Origin: Marinobacterium mangrovicola
GTDB taxonomy: Bacteria > Pseudomonadota > Gammaproteobacteria > Pseudomonadales > Balneatricaceae
NCBI RefSeq assembly: GCF_004339595.1
Contig: NZ_SMFU01000009.1
Span: 372,001-436,000, forward strand
Direction: 5' to 3'
DNA: 64,000 nucleotides
The position numbers and the translations under genes are program-made. Shown one piece after another: positions 1 through 7,372 of this stretch (position 1 is its first letter; every line of letters begins with the position of its first letter). The notes under the pieces are model-generated. The model had not been told where the DNA came from, searched no databases, and saw nothing but the letters and a program-made list of their open reading frames with translations.

Positions 1-1
1 G

Positions 2-484
2 GAGGCGGCCTTTAAATGGAGCCAGGGTGTATTAGCGGCGGATATCAACCGCGAGACCATGAGCCAGGTCTACCGCGATAGAGCGCCCGACGGTGAGCTG
101 GAACCCGCCCACGCCGACTTTATGCGCGACCTGCTGTTTGAAAGTCACTGCGGCCAGTTACCCCGCTCCCAACTGGATCCGATGCGCCAGGTACAGCTTG
201 CCCGGGATCAGAGCATCGCCCGCGTATTAAGAAACCATACTGCAGCCGATCGCACCGGCATTCTCCTCACCGGCAGCATCCATGCACGCAAGGACCTGGG
301 CGTACCACGCTGGCTGGACGCTACGCCCTCCGTCACCCTGATATTGCAGGCTGTTGAAGAGGCGCATAGCGACGACCCAAGCAGCTATGAACCCGAAAGC
401 TTTGGCAATCTTGCAACAGTTGACCTGATACTCTTCACCCCTGCCAGGGAAAACCCCGATTACTGTGCGGAGCTGAATCAGTAG
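2..484 (+). CDS. ChaN family haem-binding lipoprotein, C-terminal part
   Basis: The reading frame is open from the first bases of the window, so the N-terminus (signal peptide and lipobox expected) lies outside. The visible 160 residues show features of the ChaN/Tiki-like family of iron-regulated lipoproteins. These include a QLARDQSIARVL helix and the block GSIHARKDLGVPRWL, which matches the G-x-x-HARxDxGVPxxL signature. ChaN-type proteins bind haem at the outer membrane, often near TonB systems. No iron-uptake gene is visible here because upstream sequence is missing. The family call rests on the C-terminal motifs only. A stretch of 122 bp with a perfect inverted repeat separates it from pta. 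Confidence 0.7.
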   Translation, partial: EAAFKWSQGVLAADINRETMSQVYRDRAPDGELEPAHADFMRDLLFESHCGQLPRSQLDPMRQVQLARDQSIARVLRNHTAADRTGILLTGSIHARKDLGVPRWLDATPSVTLILQAVEEAHSDDPSSYEPESFGNLATVDLILFTPARENPDYCAELNQ

Positions 485-536
485 AGCAGGAGCCCCCCCC
501 TGCACACTTTCAGGGTTTCCTTGATCTGAATCCAAG

Positions 537-569
537 GCGTATATTTTGTGCATCGCACAAAATATACGC
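537..569. repeat. Perfect 15-bp inverted repeat upstream of pta
   Basis: Two 15-bp arms (537-551 and 555-569) are exact reverse complements separated by the 3-bp spacer ATC. The arms are AT-rich and are not followed by a T-run, so an intrinsic terminator is unlikely. The element ends 37 bp before the pta start and could be a regulator-binding operator or an RNA hairpin in the pta leader. No regulator is assigned. Confidence 0.75.
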
Positions 570-606
570 ACCGTTTCGACAGGGACATCAAAGGGGAAGC
601 CAGGTT

Positions 607-2748
607 ATGCCGCACAGCATTCTGATCGCGCCCGCCGGACTCGGCAGCGGTCTGACCACCACCGCACTCGGGCTGGTTCACGCTCTCGAGCAACAGGGAA
701 TTCGCGTCGGCTTTTTCAAACCGATAGCGCAGACGCGCAACGGCGACAGCACCGACCGCAGTGTGGCGATTTTGCGCTCCAGCAGCGCCTTTGCGATCGC
801 CGATCCGATCCCGATGCGCGAGGCTGAGCACCTAGTCAGCAACGGGCAGCAGGATCAGCTGCTGGAACAGATCATCGAGCGGTTTCAGACCTGCTATAGC
901 GATACGCCGGACGTGGTCGTCATCGAAGGTCTCGTCTCCACCTCGACCCAGCCCTATGCCAACACTCTGAACCGGGAAGTGGCCAAGGCGCTGGATGCGG
1001 ATGTGGTGCTGGTGGCATCACCGGGGCTGGATTCCGTTGAAGCCACCCAGGACCATATCGATATCGTCGCGCGGCTTTATGGCGGAATCGGCAACCCCAA
1101 GGTACTGGGCTGCATTCTTAACAAACTGGATGCGCCGCTGGACCTGGAGGGCAATCCGCGACCCGATCTGGCGATGGATGAAACCCAGACCCGCAGTTTC
1201 ACCCTGGCCAAGCTGCAAACCGGCGCCAGCCTGTTCAACGAGGGTTTCCGACTGCTCGGCGGTATTCCCTGGGATGCGGCCATGGTGGCTCCTCGCCTCT
1301 GCGATATCACCGATTACCTGGGCGCCAGCATCCTTAACGCTGGCGAGATCTCCACCCGCCGCGTCAGCAATATCACGCTCTGCGCGCAGACGTTGAGCAA
1401 CGCCGCCAGCCGACTGCGCCCGGGCACGCTGATTCTGACGCCCGGGGATCGCGAGGACATTATTCTGGCCGCCTGCCTGGCCGCCGCCAACGGCGTCGAG
1501 CTGGCCGGACTGGTTCTGACCGGTGGGTTTCGCCCCTCAGAACAGGTGATGAAACTCTGCAGCAAGGGACTTGAATCCGGCCTGCCACTGGTCTGCGTCG
1601 ATACGGACAGCTGGCAGACGGTGCTGAATATCCCCCGCTATTCGCTGGAAATTCCGGTAGAGGACAGTGAACGGATCAAGCGAGTCAAAGAGTTTACCGC
1701 CGCTCACCTGGACGCCGACTGGCTGGCATCCCTGCGCACCTGCAGCAGCGAGGTTCATCTCTCCCCTGCCGCGTTCCGCTATCAACTGACGCTCCGCGCC
1801 CGCGAGGCCAACCGCTGTATTGTTCTGCCTGAGGGTAACGAGCCGCGCACCCTGCGCGCCGCCACCATCTGCGCTCAGCGCGGTATCGCCCGTTCAATTC
1901 TGCTGGGAGACCCAGAGGAGATAGAGGAGCTGGCACAGAACCAGGGCATCCATCTACCCGAGGGTGTGCTGGTAGTCGATCCAGAGGTCAAGCGCGAGCA
2001 CTATGTGCAGCGGCTGATGCAGCTGAGGGCACATAAGGGAATGACCGAGCTGCAGGCCCGGGATGAGCTGCAGGATAACGTCATGCTCGGTACGCTGATG
2101 CTGGAAGCCGGCGAGGTGGACGGCCTGGTCAGCGGCGCGGTGCATACCACGGCGAACACCATCCGCCCGCCGCTGCAGCTGATCCGCACTGCGGCTAACA
2201 CCAGCCTGGTCTCTTCCGTCTTCTTTATGCTGCTGCCGGACCAGGTACTGGTTTACGGTGACTGCGCCATCAATCCCGATCCCAATGCGGAAGAGCTGGC
2301 CGATATCGCCATCCAGAGCGCCGACTCTGCTGCCGCATTCGGTATCCCGCCGCGGGTGGCGATGATCAGCTACAGCACCGGCCAGTCCGGTCAGGGTGCC
2401 GATGTGGATAAGGTTCGCAAGGCGACAAGCCTGGCGCAGGCCAAGCGTCCCGACCTTCTCATTGACGGACCTTTGCAATATGACGCCGCTATCATGGAGA
2501 GCGTGGCCCGCAGCAAAGCCCCGGACAGCCCCGTGGCCGGTCGCGCTACCGTCTTTATCTTCCCCGACCTGAACACCGGCAACACCACTTACAAGGCGGT
2601 ACAGCGCAGCGCCGATGTCATCAGTATCGGACCTATGCTGCAGGGGATGCGCAAGCCGGTAAACGATCTGTCCCGCGGCGCGCTGGTCGAAGATATTGTT
2701 TTCACCATCGCGTTGACGGCGATACAGGCCGCATCTGCCGGCCACTGA
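607..2748 (+). CDS. pta: Phosphate acetyltransferase
   Basis: Interconverts acetyl-CoA plus phosphate and acetyl phosphate plus CoA, linking acetate metabolism to the acetyl-phosphate pool in the cytoplasm. The 713-residue length matches the long (class II) Pta of enterobacteria. The N-terminus has a BioD-like P-loop segment (APAGLGSGLTTTALGL, about residues 8-23). A DRTGG-type middle domain follows to about residue 340. The catalytic PTA/PTB domain starts near residue 390 (IVLPEGNEPRTLRAA) and includes the GLVSGAVHTTANTIRP block. ackA, its usual partner, is not in the window. A purine-rich stretch (AAAGGGGAA) precedes the ATG. The long frames on the opposite strand are shadows. Confidence 0.96.
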   Translation: MPHSILIAPAGLGSGLTTTALGLVHALEQQGIRVGFFKPIAQTRNGDSTDRSVAILRSSSAFAIADPIPMREAEHLVSNGQQDQLLEQIIERFQTCYSDTPDVVVIEGLVSTSTQPYANTLNREVAKALDADVVLVASPGLDSVEATQDHIDIVARLYGGIGNPKVLGCILNKLDAPLDLEGNPRPDLAMDETQTRSFTLAKLQTGASLFNEGFRLLGGIPWDAAMVAPRLCDITDYLGASILNAGEISTRRVSNITLCAQTLSNAASRLRPGTLILTPGDREDIILAACLAAANGVELAGLVLTGGFRPSEQVMKLCSKGLESGLPLVCVDTDSWQTVLNIPRYSLEIPVEDSERIKRVKEFTAAHLDADWLASLRTCSSEVHLSPAAFRYQLTLRAREANRCIVLPEGNEPRTLRAATICAQRGIARSILLGDPEEIEELAQNQGIHLPEGVLVVDPEVKREHYVQRLMQLRAHKGMTELQARDELQDNVMLGTLMLEAGEVDGLVSGAVHTTANTIRPPLQLIRTAANTSLVSSVFFMLLPDQVLVYGDCAINPDPNAEELADIAIQSADSAAAFGIPPRVAMISYSTGQSGQGADVDKVRKATSLAQAKRPDLLIDGPLQYDAAIMESVARSKAPDSPVAGRATVFIFPDLNTGNTTYKAVQRSADVISIGPMLQGMRKPVNDLSRGALVEDIVFTIALTAIQAASAGH

Positions 2749-2770
2749 GGAAGCTGATTACAAAGTTCAA

Positions 2771-2807
2771 TGGGATCCGGGGTTGAAACAGCAGATACCG
2801 GATCCCA
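2771..2807 (+). terminator. Stem-loop after pta, possible terminator
   Basis: Arms 2771-2780 (TGGGATCCGG) and 2798-2807 form a perfect 10-bp stem with a 17-nt loop, 23 bp after the pta stop. No T-run follows, so its role as an intrinsic terminator is uncertain. Confidence 0.4.
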
Positions 2808-2820
2808 ATGAATTCATTGG
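2805..2820. repeat. 16-bp perfect palindrome upstream of ahpC
   Basis: CCAATGAATTCATTGG is fully palindromic and overlaps the right arm of the preceding stem-loop by three bases. It lies about 130 bp before ahpC, in a region that should contain the peroxide-responsive promoter. It may be an operator. No match to the four-part OxyR consensus is evident. Confidence 0.5.
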
Positions 2821-2949
2821 CAGCGGCTATTGGCTGCTGATTAAGGATAGCTATCAACAACCTTGGAATAATCAATTTCTCATATCCAACGGAGAAAACT
2901 ATTCTAAGTCCTGTCGAAACGCTACTGACAAACCTAAAGGAGATTAGAC

Positions 2950-3516
2950 ATGGCTCAGCCAATCAACACCCCGATCAAGCCGTTCACCGCGACTGCATTC
3001 AAAAACGGCGAATTCATCGAAGTTTCTGACGCTGACCTGAAAGGCCAGTGGTCCGTATTCTTCTTCTACCCGGCCGACTTCACTTTCGTTTGCCCGACCG
3101 AACTGGGCGACGTTGCTGATCACTACGAAGAGCTGCAGAAGCTGGGCGTCGAAGTTTACTCTGTTTCTACCGACACTCACTTCGTACACAAAGCTTGGCA
3201 CGATGCTTCTGAAACCATCGGCAAGATCAAGTACACCATGATCGGCGATCCGAACTGGACTGTAACCACCAACTTCGACGTACTGCGTGAAGGCCAGGGC
3301 CTGGCAGACCGCGCTACCTTCATCGTCGATCCGGAAGGCATCATCCAGGCCGCTGAAGTGACTGCTGAAGGCATCGGCCGTGAAGCTGAAAGCCTGCTGC
3401 GCAAGATCAAAGCGGCTCAGTACGTTGCCTCCCACCCGGGTGAAGTTTGCCCGGCTAAGTGGAAAGAAGGCGAAGCGACTCTGGCTCCGTCTCTGGACCT
3501 GGTCGGCAAGATCTAA
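2950..3516 (+). CDS. ahpC: Alkyl hydroperoxide reductase peroxiredoxin subunit C
   Basis: A typical 2-Cys peroxiredoxin that reduces H2O2 and organic hydroperoxides in the cytoplasm and is recycled by AhpF. The peroxidatic cysteine is C48 in [11 protein letters not shown] and the resolving cysteine is C167 in [10 protein letters not shown]. The 188-residue length is standard. Strong AAAGGAG (2936-2942) sits 7 bp before the ATG. Codons look strongly biased towards favoured ones, as expected for an abundant protein. ahpF follows 114 bp downstream in the same direction, with a GC-rich hairpin in the gap. Confidence 0.98.
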   Translation: MAQPINTPIKPFTATAFKNGEFIEVSDADLKGQWSVFFFYPADFTFVCPTELGDVADHYEELQKLGVEVYSVSTDTHFVHKAWHDASETIGKIKYTMIGDPNWTVTTNFDVLREGQGLADRATFIVDPEGIIQAAEVTAEGIGREAESLLRKIKAAQYVASHPGEVCPAKWKEGEATLAPSLDLVGKI

Positions 3517-3531
3517 GACCGGTTCCACCGA

Positions 3532-3571
3532 GGGCTGTGCCGGGGTGTTTAAAAGCACCGGGGCGCAGCCC
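3532..3571 (+). other. GC-rich hairpin between ahpC and ahpF
   Basis: GGGCTG (from 3532) pairs with CAGCCC (to 3571), with inner GGTG/CACC pairing around TTTAAAAG. There is no T-run. It could lower read-through into ahpF or stabilise the ahpC message, so that AhpC is made in excess over AhpF. The function is inferred from position only. Confidence 0.4.
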
Positions 3572-3630
3572 CACCCCTCGATTTTCCCCGAACACCGATT
3601 TTCCTTGAACATTGAATGCAGGACGGGCTC

Positions 3631-5202
3631 ATGTTGGATGCAAACCTGAAACAGCAACTGAACACCTATCTGCAGGCGCTGGTTACTCCGATTGAGATAA
3701 CCCTGTCTGCAGACGACTCAGCCAAGGGTAAAGAGCTGCGCGAACTGGCGCAGGAGATTGCCCCTCTGTCTGACAAGATTTCCCTGAACGAAGAGGGCAA
3801 CGCCGCTCGGAAACCAAGCATGGCGGTATCACCTGAGGGTGTGACTCCTCGCGTTCATTTTGCCGGTATCCCGATGGGACACGAGTTCACCTCACTGGTG
3901 CTGGCACTGCTGCAGAACGGCGGTTACCCACCGAAGGTGGCCGACGAGCAGATTGAACAGATCAAGGCACTGGATAAGGAGCTGCACTTCGAGACTTACA
4001 TCTCACTCTCCTGCCAGAACTGCCCGGACGTGGTACAGGCACTGAACCTGATGGCCACGCTGAACCCGAAGATCACCCACACCATGATCGACGGCGGCGT
4101 ATTCCCGGATGAGGTGAGCGAGCGCAACATCATGGCCGTTCCCAGCGTATTCCTGAACGGCGAAGCGTTCGGCCAGGGCCGTATGACTCTGCCGGAGATT
4201 CTGAACAAGGTCGACGACGGTGCCGCAGAGCGCCAGGCTGCCGAGTTGTCCGAGAAAGAACCCTATGACCTGCTGGTCGTCGGTGGTGGCCCGGCCGGTG
4301 CCGCAGCCGCGATCTACGCCGCTCGTAAGGGCATCCGTACCGGTATTGTCGCCGAGCGTTTCGGTGGCCAGGTGATGGACACCGTGGGGATCGAGAACTT
4401 TATCTCCACCAAGTACACCGAAGGTCCCAAACTGGTCGCCAGCCTGGAAGAGCATGTCCGCGATTACGAAGTGGATATCATCACCGAACAGAAAGCCGCC
4501 AAGTTGCGCCGTGAAGGTCAGGTTGAGGTTGATCTGGAAAGCGGCGCCACTCTGAAAAGCCGCGCGGTCGTCCTGGCTACCGGTGCCCGCTGGAGACAGA
4601 TGAACGTCCCTGGTGAGAAAGAGTACAGCGGCAAGGGCGTGGCCTACTGCCCGCACTGCGACGGCCCGCTGTTCAAGGGCAAGAGTGTAGCGGTGATCGG
4701 TGGCGGTAACTCCGGTATCGAAGCAGCGATCGACCTGGCCGGTATCGTTAAAGACGTGACCGTGCTGGAGTTCGGCGACACCCTGCGCGCCGACGATGTC
4801 CTGGTGCGCAAGGCGGAGTCACTGCCGAACATCAAGATCATCAAGGAAGCGGCCACCACCCAGGTGAATGGCGATGGCGAGCGTGTCACCGGTCTGACCT
4901 ATACCGACCGTGCCAGCGGCGAGTCCCATGATGTGGATGTGGCAGGTATCTTCGTCCAGATCGGACTGGTACCAAACAGCGAATGGCTCAAGGGCGACCT
5001 GGATCTGTCCAAGTTTGGCGAGATCGAGATCGGTGCCAAGGGTGAAACCTCCATGCCGGGCGTTTTCGCCGCAGGCGATGTGACCACCGTGCCGTTCAAG
5101 CAGATCATTATCGCCATGGGTGCAGGCGCCACCGCCTCACTGGGTGCTTTCGACTACCTGATTCGCGAGTCGGTACCGGAGAAGGACGAAGCAGCCGCCT
5201 GA
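3631..5202 (+). CDS. ahpF: Alkyl hydroperoxide reductase flavoprotein subunit F
   Basis: NAD(P)H- and FAD-dependent disulfide reductase that passes electrons to AhpC. The N-terminal tandem thioredoxin-fold domain carries a CQNC dithiol (C128/C131). The thioredoxin-reductase-like part carries the FAD motif [12 protein letters not shown], the CPHC redox pair (C340/C343), a second dinucleotide motif ([12 protein letters not shown]) and the C-terminal [10 protein letters not shown] block. I choose the ATG at 3631 (523 aa, [10 protein letters not shown]) over the ATG at 3616. It aligns with the family start and is preceded by AGGACGG about 4 bp away. It forms a unit with ahpC. Confidence 0.97.
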   Translation: MLDANLKQQLNTYLQALVTPIEITLSADDSAKGKELRELAQEIAPLSDKISLNEEGNAARKPSMAVSPEGVTPRVHFAGIPMGHEFTSLVLALLQNGGYPPKVADEQIEQIKALDKELHFETYISLSCQNCPDVVQALNLMATLNPKITHTMIDGGVFPDEVSERNIMAVPSVFLNGEAFGQGRMTLPEILNKVDDGAAERQAAELSEKEPYDLLVVGGGPAGAAAAIYAARKGIRTGIVAERFGGQVMDTVGIENFISTKYTEGPKLVASLEEHVRDYEVDIITEQKAAKLRREGQVEVDLESGATLKSRAVVLATGARWRQMNVPGEKEYSGKGVAYCPHCDGPLFKGKSVAVIGGGNSGIEAAIDLAGIVKDVTVLEFGDTLRADDVLVRKAESLPNIKIIKEAATTQVNGDGERVTGLTYTDRASGESHDVDVAGIFVQIGLVPNSEWLKGDLDLSKFGEIEIGAKGETSMPGVFAAGDVTTVPFKQIIIAMGAGATASLGAFDYLIRESVPEKDEAAA

Positions 5203-5240
5203 GCTGAGCCCGGCTAATTCGTACGATTCGGAACCTCACC

Positions 5241-5269
5241 AGCCCCGGCTTAAGCCGGGGCTTCTTTTT
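5241..5269 (+). terminator. Intrinsic terminator after ahpF
   Basis: AGCCCCGGCT and AGCCGGGGCT form a near-continuous palindrome (5241-5262) followed by TCTTTTT, 38 bp after the ahpF stop. Confidence 0.9.
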
Positions 5270-5352
5270 ATCCACAGCCATCCCATCCAGCGACTATCTA
5301 CACCGATTTTGACCTTCGACAAAGCGCACCTCTCCACGCTTTGTAATGCGAG

Positions 5353-5367
5353 TGATAATATGTATCA
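5353..5367. promoter_or_regulatory. Fur-like box upstream of the cytochrome c peroxidase
   Basis: TGATAATATGTATCA matches the 7-1-7 Fur consensus (TGATAAT-N-ATTATCA) at 12 of the 14 consensus arm positions. It lies about 117 bp before the peroxidase start in an AT-rich stretch. Iron-responsive repression is an inference. Confidence 0.5.
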
Positions 5368-5483
5368 TTCAAAAATTAACGTGACATTTCGTCCGGTTAT
5401 TTATTGATTCTATTTATTGCTACTTATTCTCGCGACTTGTTCTCATTACTTTAGGCTGTCCGCACCGGTGAAGAGGGTCTCTC

Positions 5484-6653
5484 ATGAAGCTTTACAACGC
5501 TGTGCTTCCCACCGCTATAGCGGTTTTACTGGGCTCACTGCTGGCCGGTTGCCAGAAAACGGCCAGCAGTGAACTCAGTCACACAGCCGACGCCGCGGGT
5601 AAAGATATCCAGGCTGCAACCAGCCTGGCCGATCTGGGCCAGCGGCTCTATTTTGACGTTAACCTGTCGAAAAACCGTACCCAGTCCTGCGCCACCTGCC
5701 ACGATCCCTCCAGCGGTTTTGTCGATCCCAAACGCACACCGGACTCGCTCGGCGACGATGGCAGCTCTCACGGCGGCCGTAATGCGCCCACCGCCAGCTA
5801 TGCGGCGTTTTCACCGGAGTTTCATCAAACCGAGGACGGCAGCTATAAGGGTGGGCAATTTCATGACGGTCGTGCGTCGACACTGGCCGACCAGGCGATG
5901 GGGCCGCCGCTGAACCCGGCGGAGATGGGGATGCCCAGCAAGGCAGCGATCATCGAGAGGCTACGCGACAACGCCTACTATCAGCAGAGTTTTGCGAAGC
6001 TGTTTGATGATGCGATATTGAACGACCCGGAACGGGCCTATCAGGCGCTGGGCGACAGTATCCAGGCTTTTGAAAAAACCGAGTTTTTCTCGCCGTTCGA
6101 CTCCAAATACGACCGCTACCTGCGCGGCGAGTACAAGATGACCGCCGAAGAGGAACTGGGCCGCACCCTGTTCTTCTCTCAGCAGTTCACCAACTGCAAC
6201 CAGTGTCATCAGCTGAGTCAGACACCGATGTACAAACAGGAAACGTTCACCGATTACAGCTACCACAATATCGGCGTACCGATGAATCCGGCACTGGATC
6301 GCGGTATCGATCTGGGACTCTCCGCCAACGCGAACATCGACGATCCGACCCGTGACGGTAAATTCAAGGTGCCTACACTACGCAACGTCGCGGTTACCGG
6401 CCCCTACATGCACAACGGCGTCTTCGAAGATCTGCGCACAGTAGTTCTGTTTTATGACCACTACAACAGCCGCAACCCGGCCCGGGCGATCAACCCGGAA
6501 ACCGGTAATCCCTGGAATGCAGCCGAGGTAGAGCGCAACCTGTCGGAAGAGATCCTCAAGGATGCCCCGGCTCTGGATGATCGCCGTGTCGATGCCCTGG
6601 TCGCCTTTATGAAGACCCTGACCGACCAGCGCTATGAGGCTCAGCTGCATTAG
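5484..6653 (+). CDS. Di-haem cytochrome c peroxidase (CcpA/MauG family), lipoprotein
   Basis: Predicted envelope di-haem c-type peroxidase that reduces H2O2 with electrons from small c-type cytochromes. A type II signal peptide ends in LLAGC (lipid-anchored Cys23). Two haem-binding motifs are visible, CATCH (C69, C72, H73) and CNQCH (C238, C241, H242). The C-terminal block FKVPTLRNVAVTGPYMHNG is typical of the family. Length is 389 aa. The lipobox suggests membrane anchoring rather than the soluble periplasmic form. Together with ahpCF it makes a peroxide-defence neighbourhood. A Fur-like box lies upstream. A MauG-type modification role cannot be excluded, but no partner genes are visible. 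Confidence 0.88.
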   Translation: MKLYNAVLPTAIAVLLGSLLAGCQKTASSELSHTADAAGKDIQAATSLADLGQRLYFDVNLSKNRTQSCATCHDPSSGFVDPKRTPDSLGDDGSSHGGRNAPTASYAAFSPEFHQTEDGSYKGGQFHDGRASTLADQAMGPPLNPAEMGMPSKAAIIERLRDNAYYQQSFAKLFDDAILNDPERAYQALGDSIQAFEKTEFFSPFDSKYDRYLRGEYKMTAEEELGRTLFFSQQFTNCNQCHQLSQTPMYKQETFTDYSYHNIGVPMNPALDRGIDLGLSANANIDDPTRDGKFKVPTLRNVAVTGPYMHNGVFEDLRTVVLFYDHYNSRNPARAINPETGNPWNAAEVERNLSEEILKDAPALDDRRVDALVAFMKTLTDQRYEAQLH

Positions 6654-6711
6654 AGGCGCGCACCCAAGGGGCATAATAACCTCGCGCCGATTAATCACGC
6701 CTCAGCGGGAA

Positions 6712-6732
6712 TCGCGACGAGGGCGTCGCTAC
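6712..6732 (+). repeat. REP-like element, copy 1
   Basis: TCGCGACGAGGGCGTCGCTAC contains a CGACG/CGTCG hairpin. Related sequences occur at 39665-39685 and, inverted, at 44094-44119, all between genes. This resembles the extragenic palindrome families of Pseudomonas-like genomes. Confidence 0.5.
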
Positions 6733-6927
6733 GAACACGCGCGTCAGGTAGTGCGAACTTGCGCCGATTGACTCAGTCACGGAGTAAAACGGGATATAGA
6801 AGCAATAGCATTGCTACGCCCCGGGGGACTCAACCTGCTAACGTGCTGACAATCGGGCGATAACGGCTTTTCGAGATAACACAGAGATAAAGCGGATAGT
6901 GTAACCAGTTTTAACGCAGTGCTTTTT

Positions 6928-6963
6928 ACAAGGAACGTTACAAGAAACGTCACAAGGAACGCA
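6928..6963. repeat. Three tandem 12-bp repeats
   Basis: The units ACAAGGAACGTT, ACAAGAAACGTC and ACAAGGAACGCA occupy 6928-6939, 6940-6951 and 6952-6963 without gaps. They share ACAAG(G/A)AACG. Spacing near one helical turn is compatible with a multi-site binding element, but no regulator is known to me. Confidence 0.6.
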
Positions 6964-7023
6964 TAAAGAAGAGAAAGGGCTTTTTTATTCTATCCCCAGC
7001 CCTGGGGAGGGCTGTTCTACCGA

Positions 7024-7215
7024 TCAGTGAGCGTGACGGTGGAACAGCGCAGATACTTCGTGAGCAACCTGGGAAGCTTTAGCAGAAACCCAGCTGGTCA
7101 GACCGTGGATCAGTTCAGCGATGTATTCAGCGCGCTCGATCTGAGCCAGGACGATCGGATCTTCACAACCGTTACGACGAGCGATTTCAGCAGTAGTAAG
7201 ATTTTGTTCAGCCAT
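7024..7215 (-). CDS. Small conserved-looking protein of unknown function
   Basis: A 63-residue protein that I do not recognise. It starts MAEQNLTTAEIARRNG, is mostly polar and helical in composition, has one cysteine (CEDP), a more hydrophobic stretch (AELIHGLTSWVSA) and a histidine-rich end (FHRHAH). It is likely real. AGAGGTG lies about 5 bp before the ATG, codon use fits the neighbours, and a palindromic site with a TATTAT -10 candidate lies upstream. No export signal is seen. It lies alone between the peroxidase and the nitrate genes. Confidence 0.6.
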   Translation of the reverse strand: MAEQNLTTAEIARRNGCEDPIVLAQIERAEYIAELIHGLTSWVSAKASQVAHEVSALFHRHAH

Positions 7216-7274
7216 GGTGGCACCTCTTTGGATTCGACTTTAGTTGAATGTCTAACTTGAGGCCTATAATACGT

Positions 7275-7286
7275 AGCCACCTGGCT
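7275..7286. promoter_or_regulatory. 12-bp palindrome in the promoter region of the small gene
   Basis: AGCCACCTGGCT (arms AGCCA/TGGCT) lies directly upstream of a minus-strand TATTAT -10 candidate (7266-7271), inside the spacer to a poor -35. The position suits a repressor site. Confidence 0.35.
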
Positions 7287-7312
7287 GAAAAAAAACGATC
7301 CTTTTTTGATCC

Positions 7313-7335
7313 ATAGTTGAGTTTATCTCAACTAT
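7313..7335. repeat. Inverted repeat downstream of the nitrate-locus reductase
   Basis: ATAGTTGAG (7313-7321) and CTCAACTAT (7327-7335) are perfect 9-bp arms around TTTAT. Nearby minus-strand T-runs (from the A-rich 7288-7295) could help stop transcription of the nrt operon. Alternatively it is a control site for the small gene downstream. Confidence 0.5.
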
Positions 7336-7372
7336 TATTTTTAAGTCTGAACAAACACCCCGGTGCCGTCGC

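Larger units (their letters stand above)
6654..7023. other. 370-bp intergenic region with REP-like element and short tandem repeat
   Basis: I see no credible coding frame. The region contains a REP-like sequence (6712-6732) and three tandem copies of a 12-bp unit (6928-6963). Near 6996-7014 there is an AGCCCT/AGGGCT stem that could end transcription of the small minus-strand gene, although it lacks a T-run in that direction. Confidence 0.6.

Noticed and set aside
1954-2745. 263-codon minus-strand frame inside pta
   Set aside because: Composition shadow of the Pta catalytic domain with no ribosome site and no recognisable motifs.
2840-2860. GATAGCTATC as an OxyR site before ahpC
   Set aside because: It is a single short palindrome without the four ATAG/CTAT elements at 7-bp spacing expected for OxyR.
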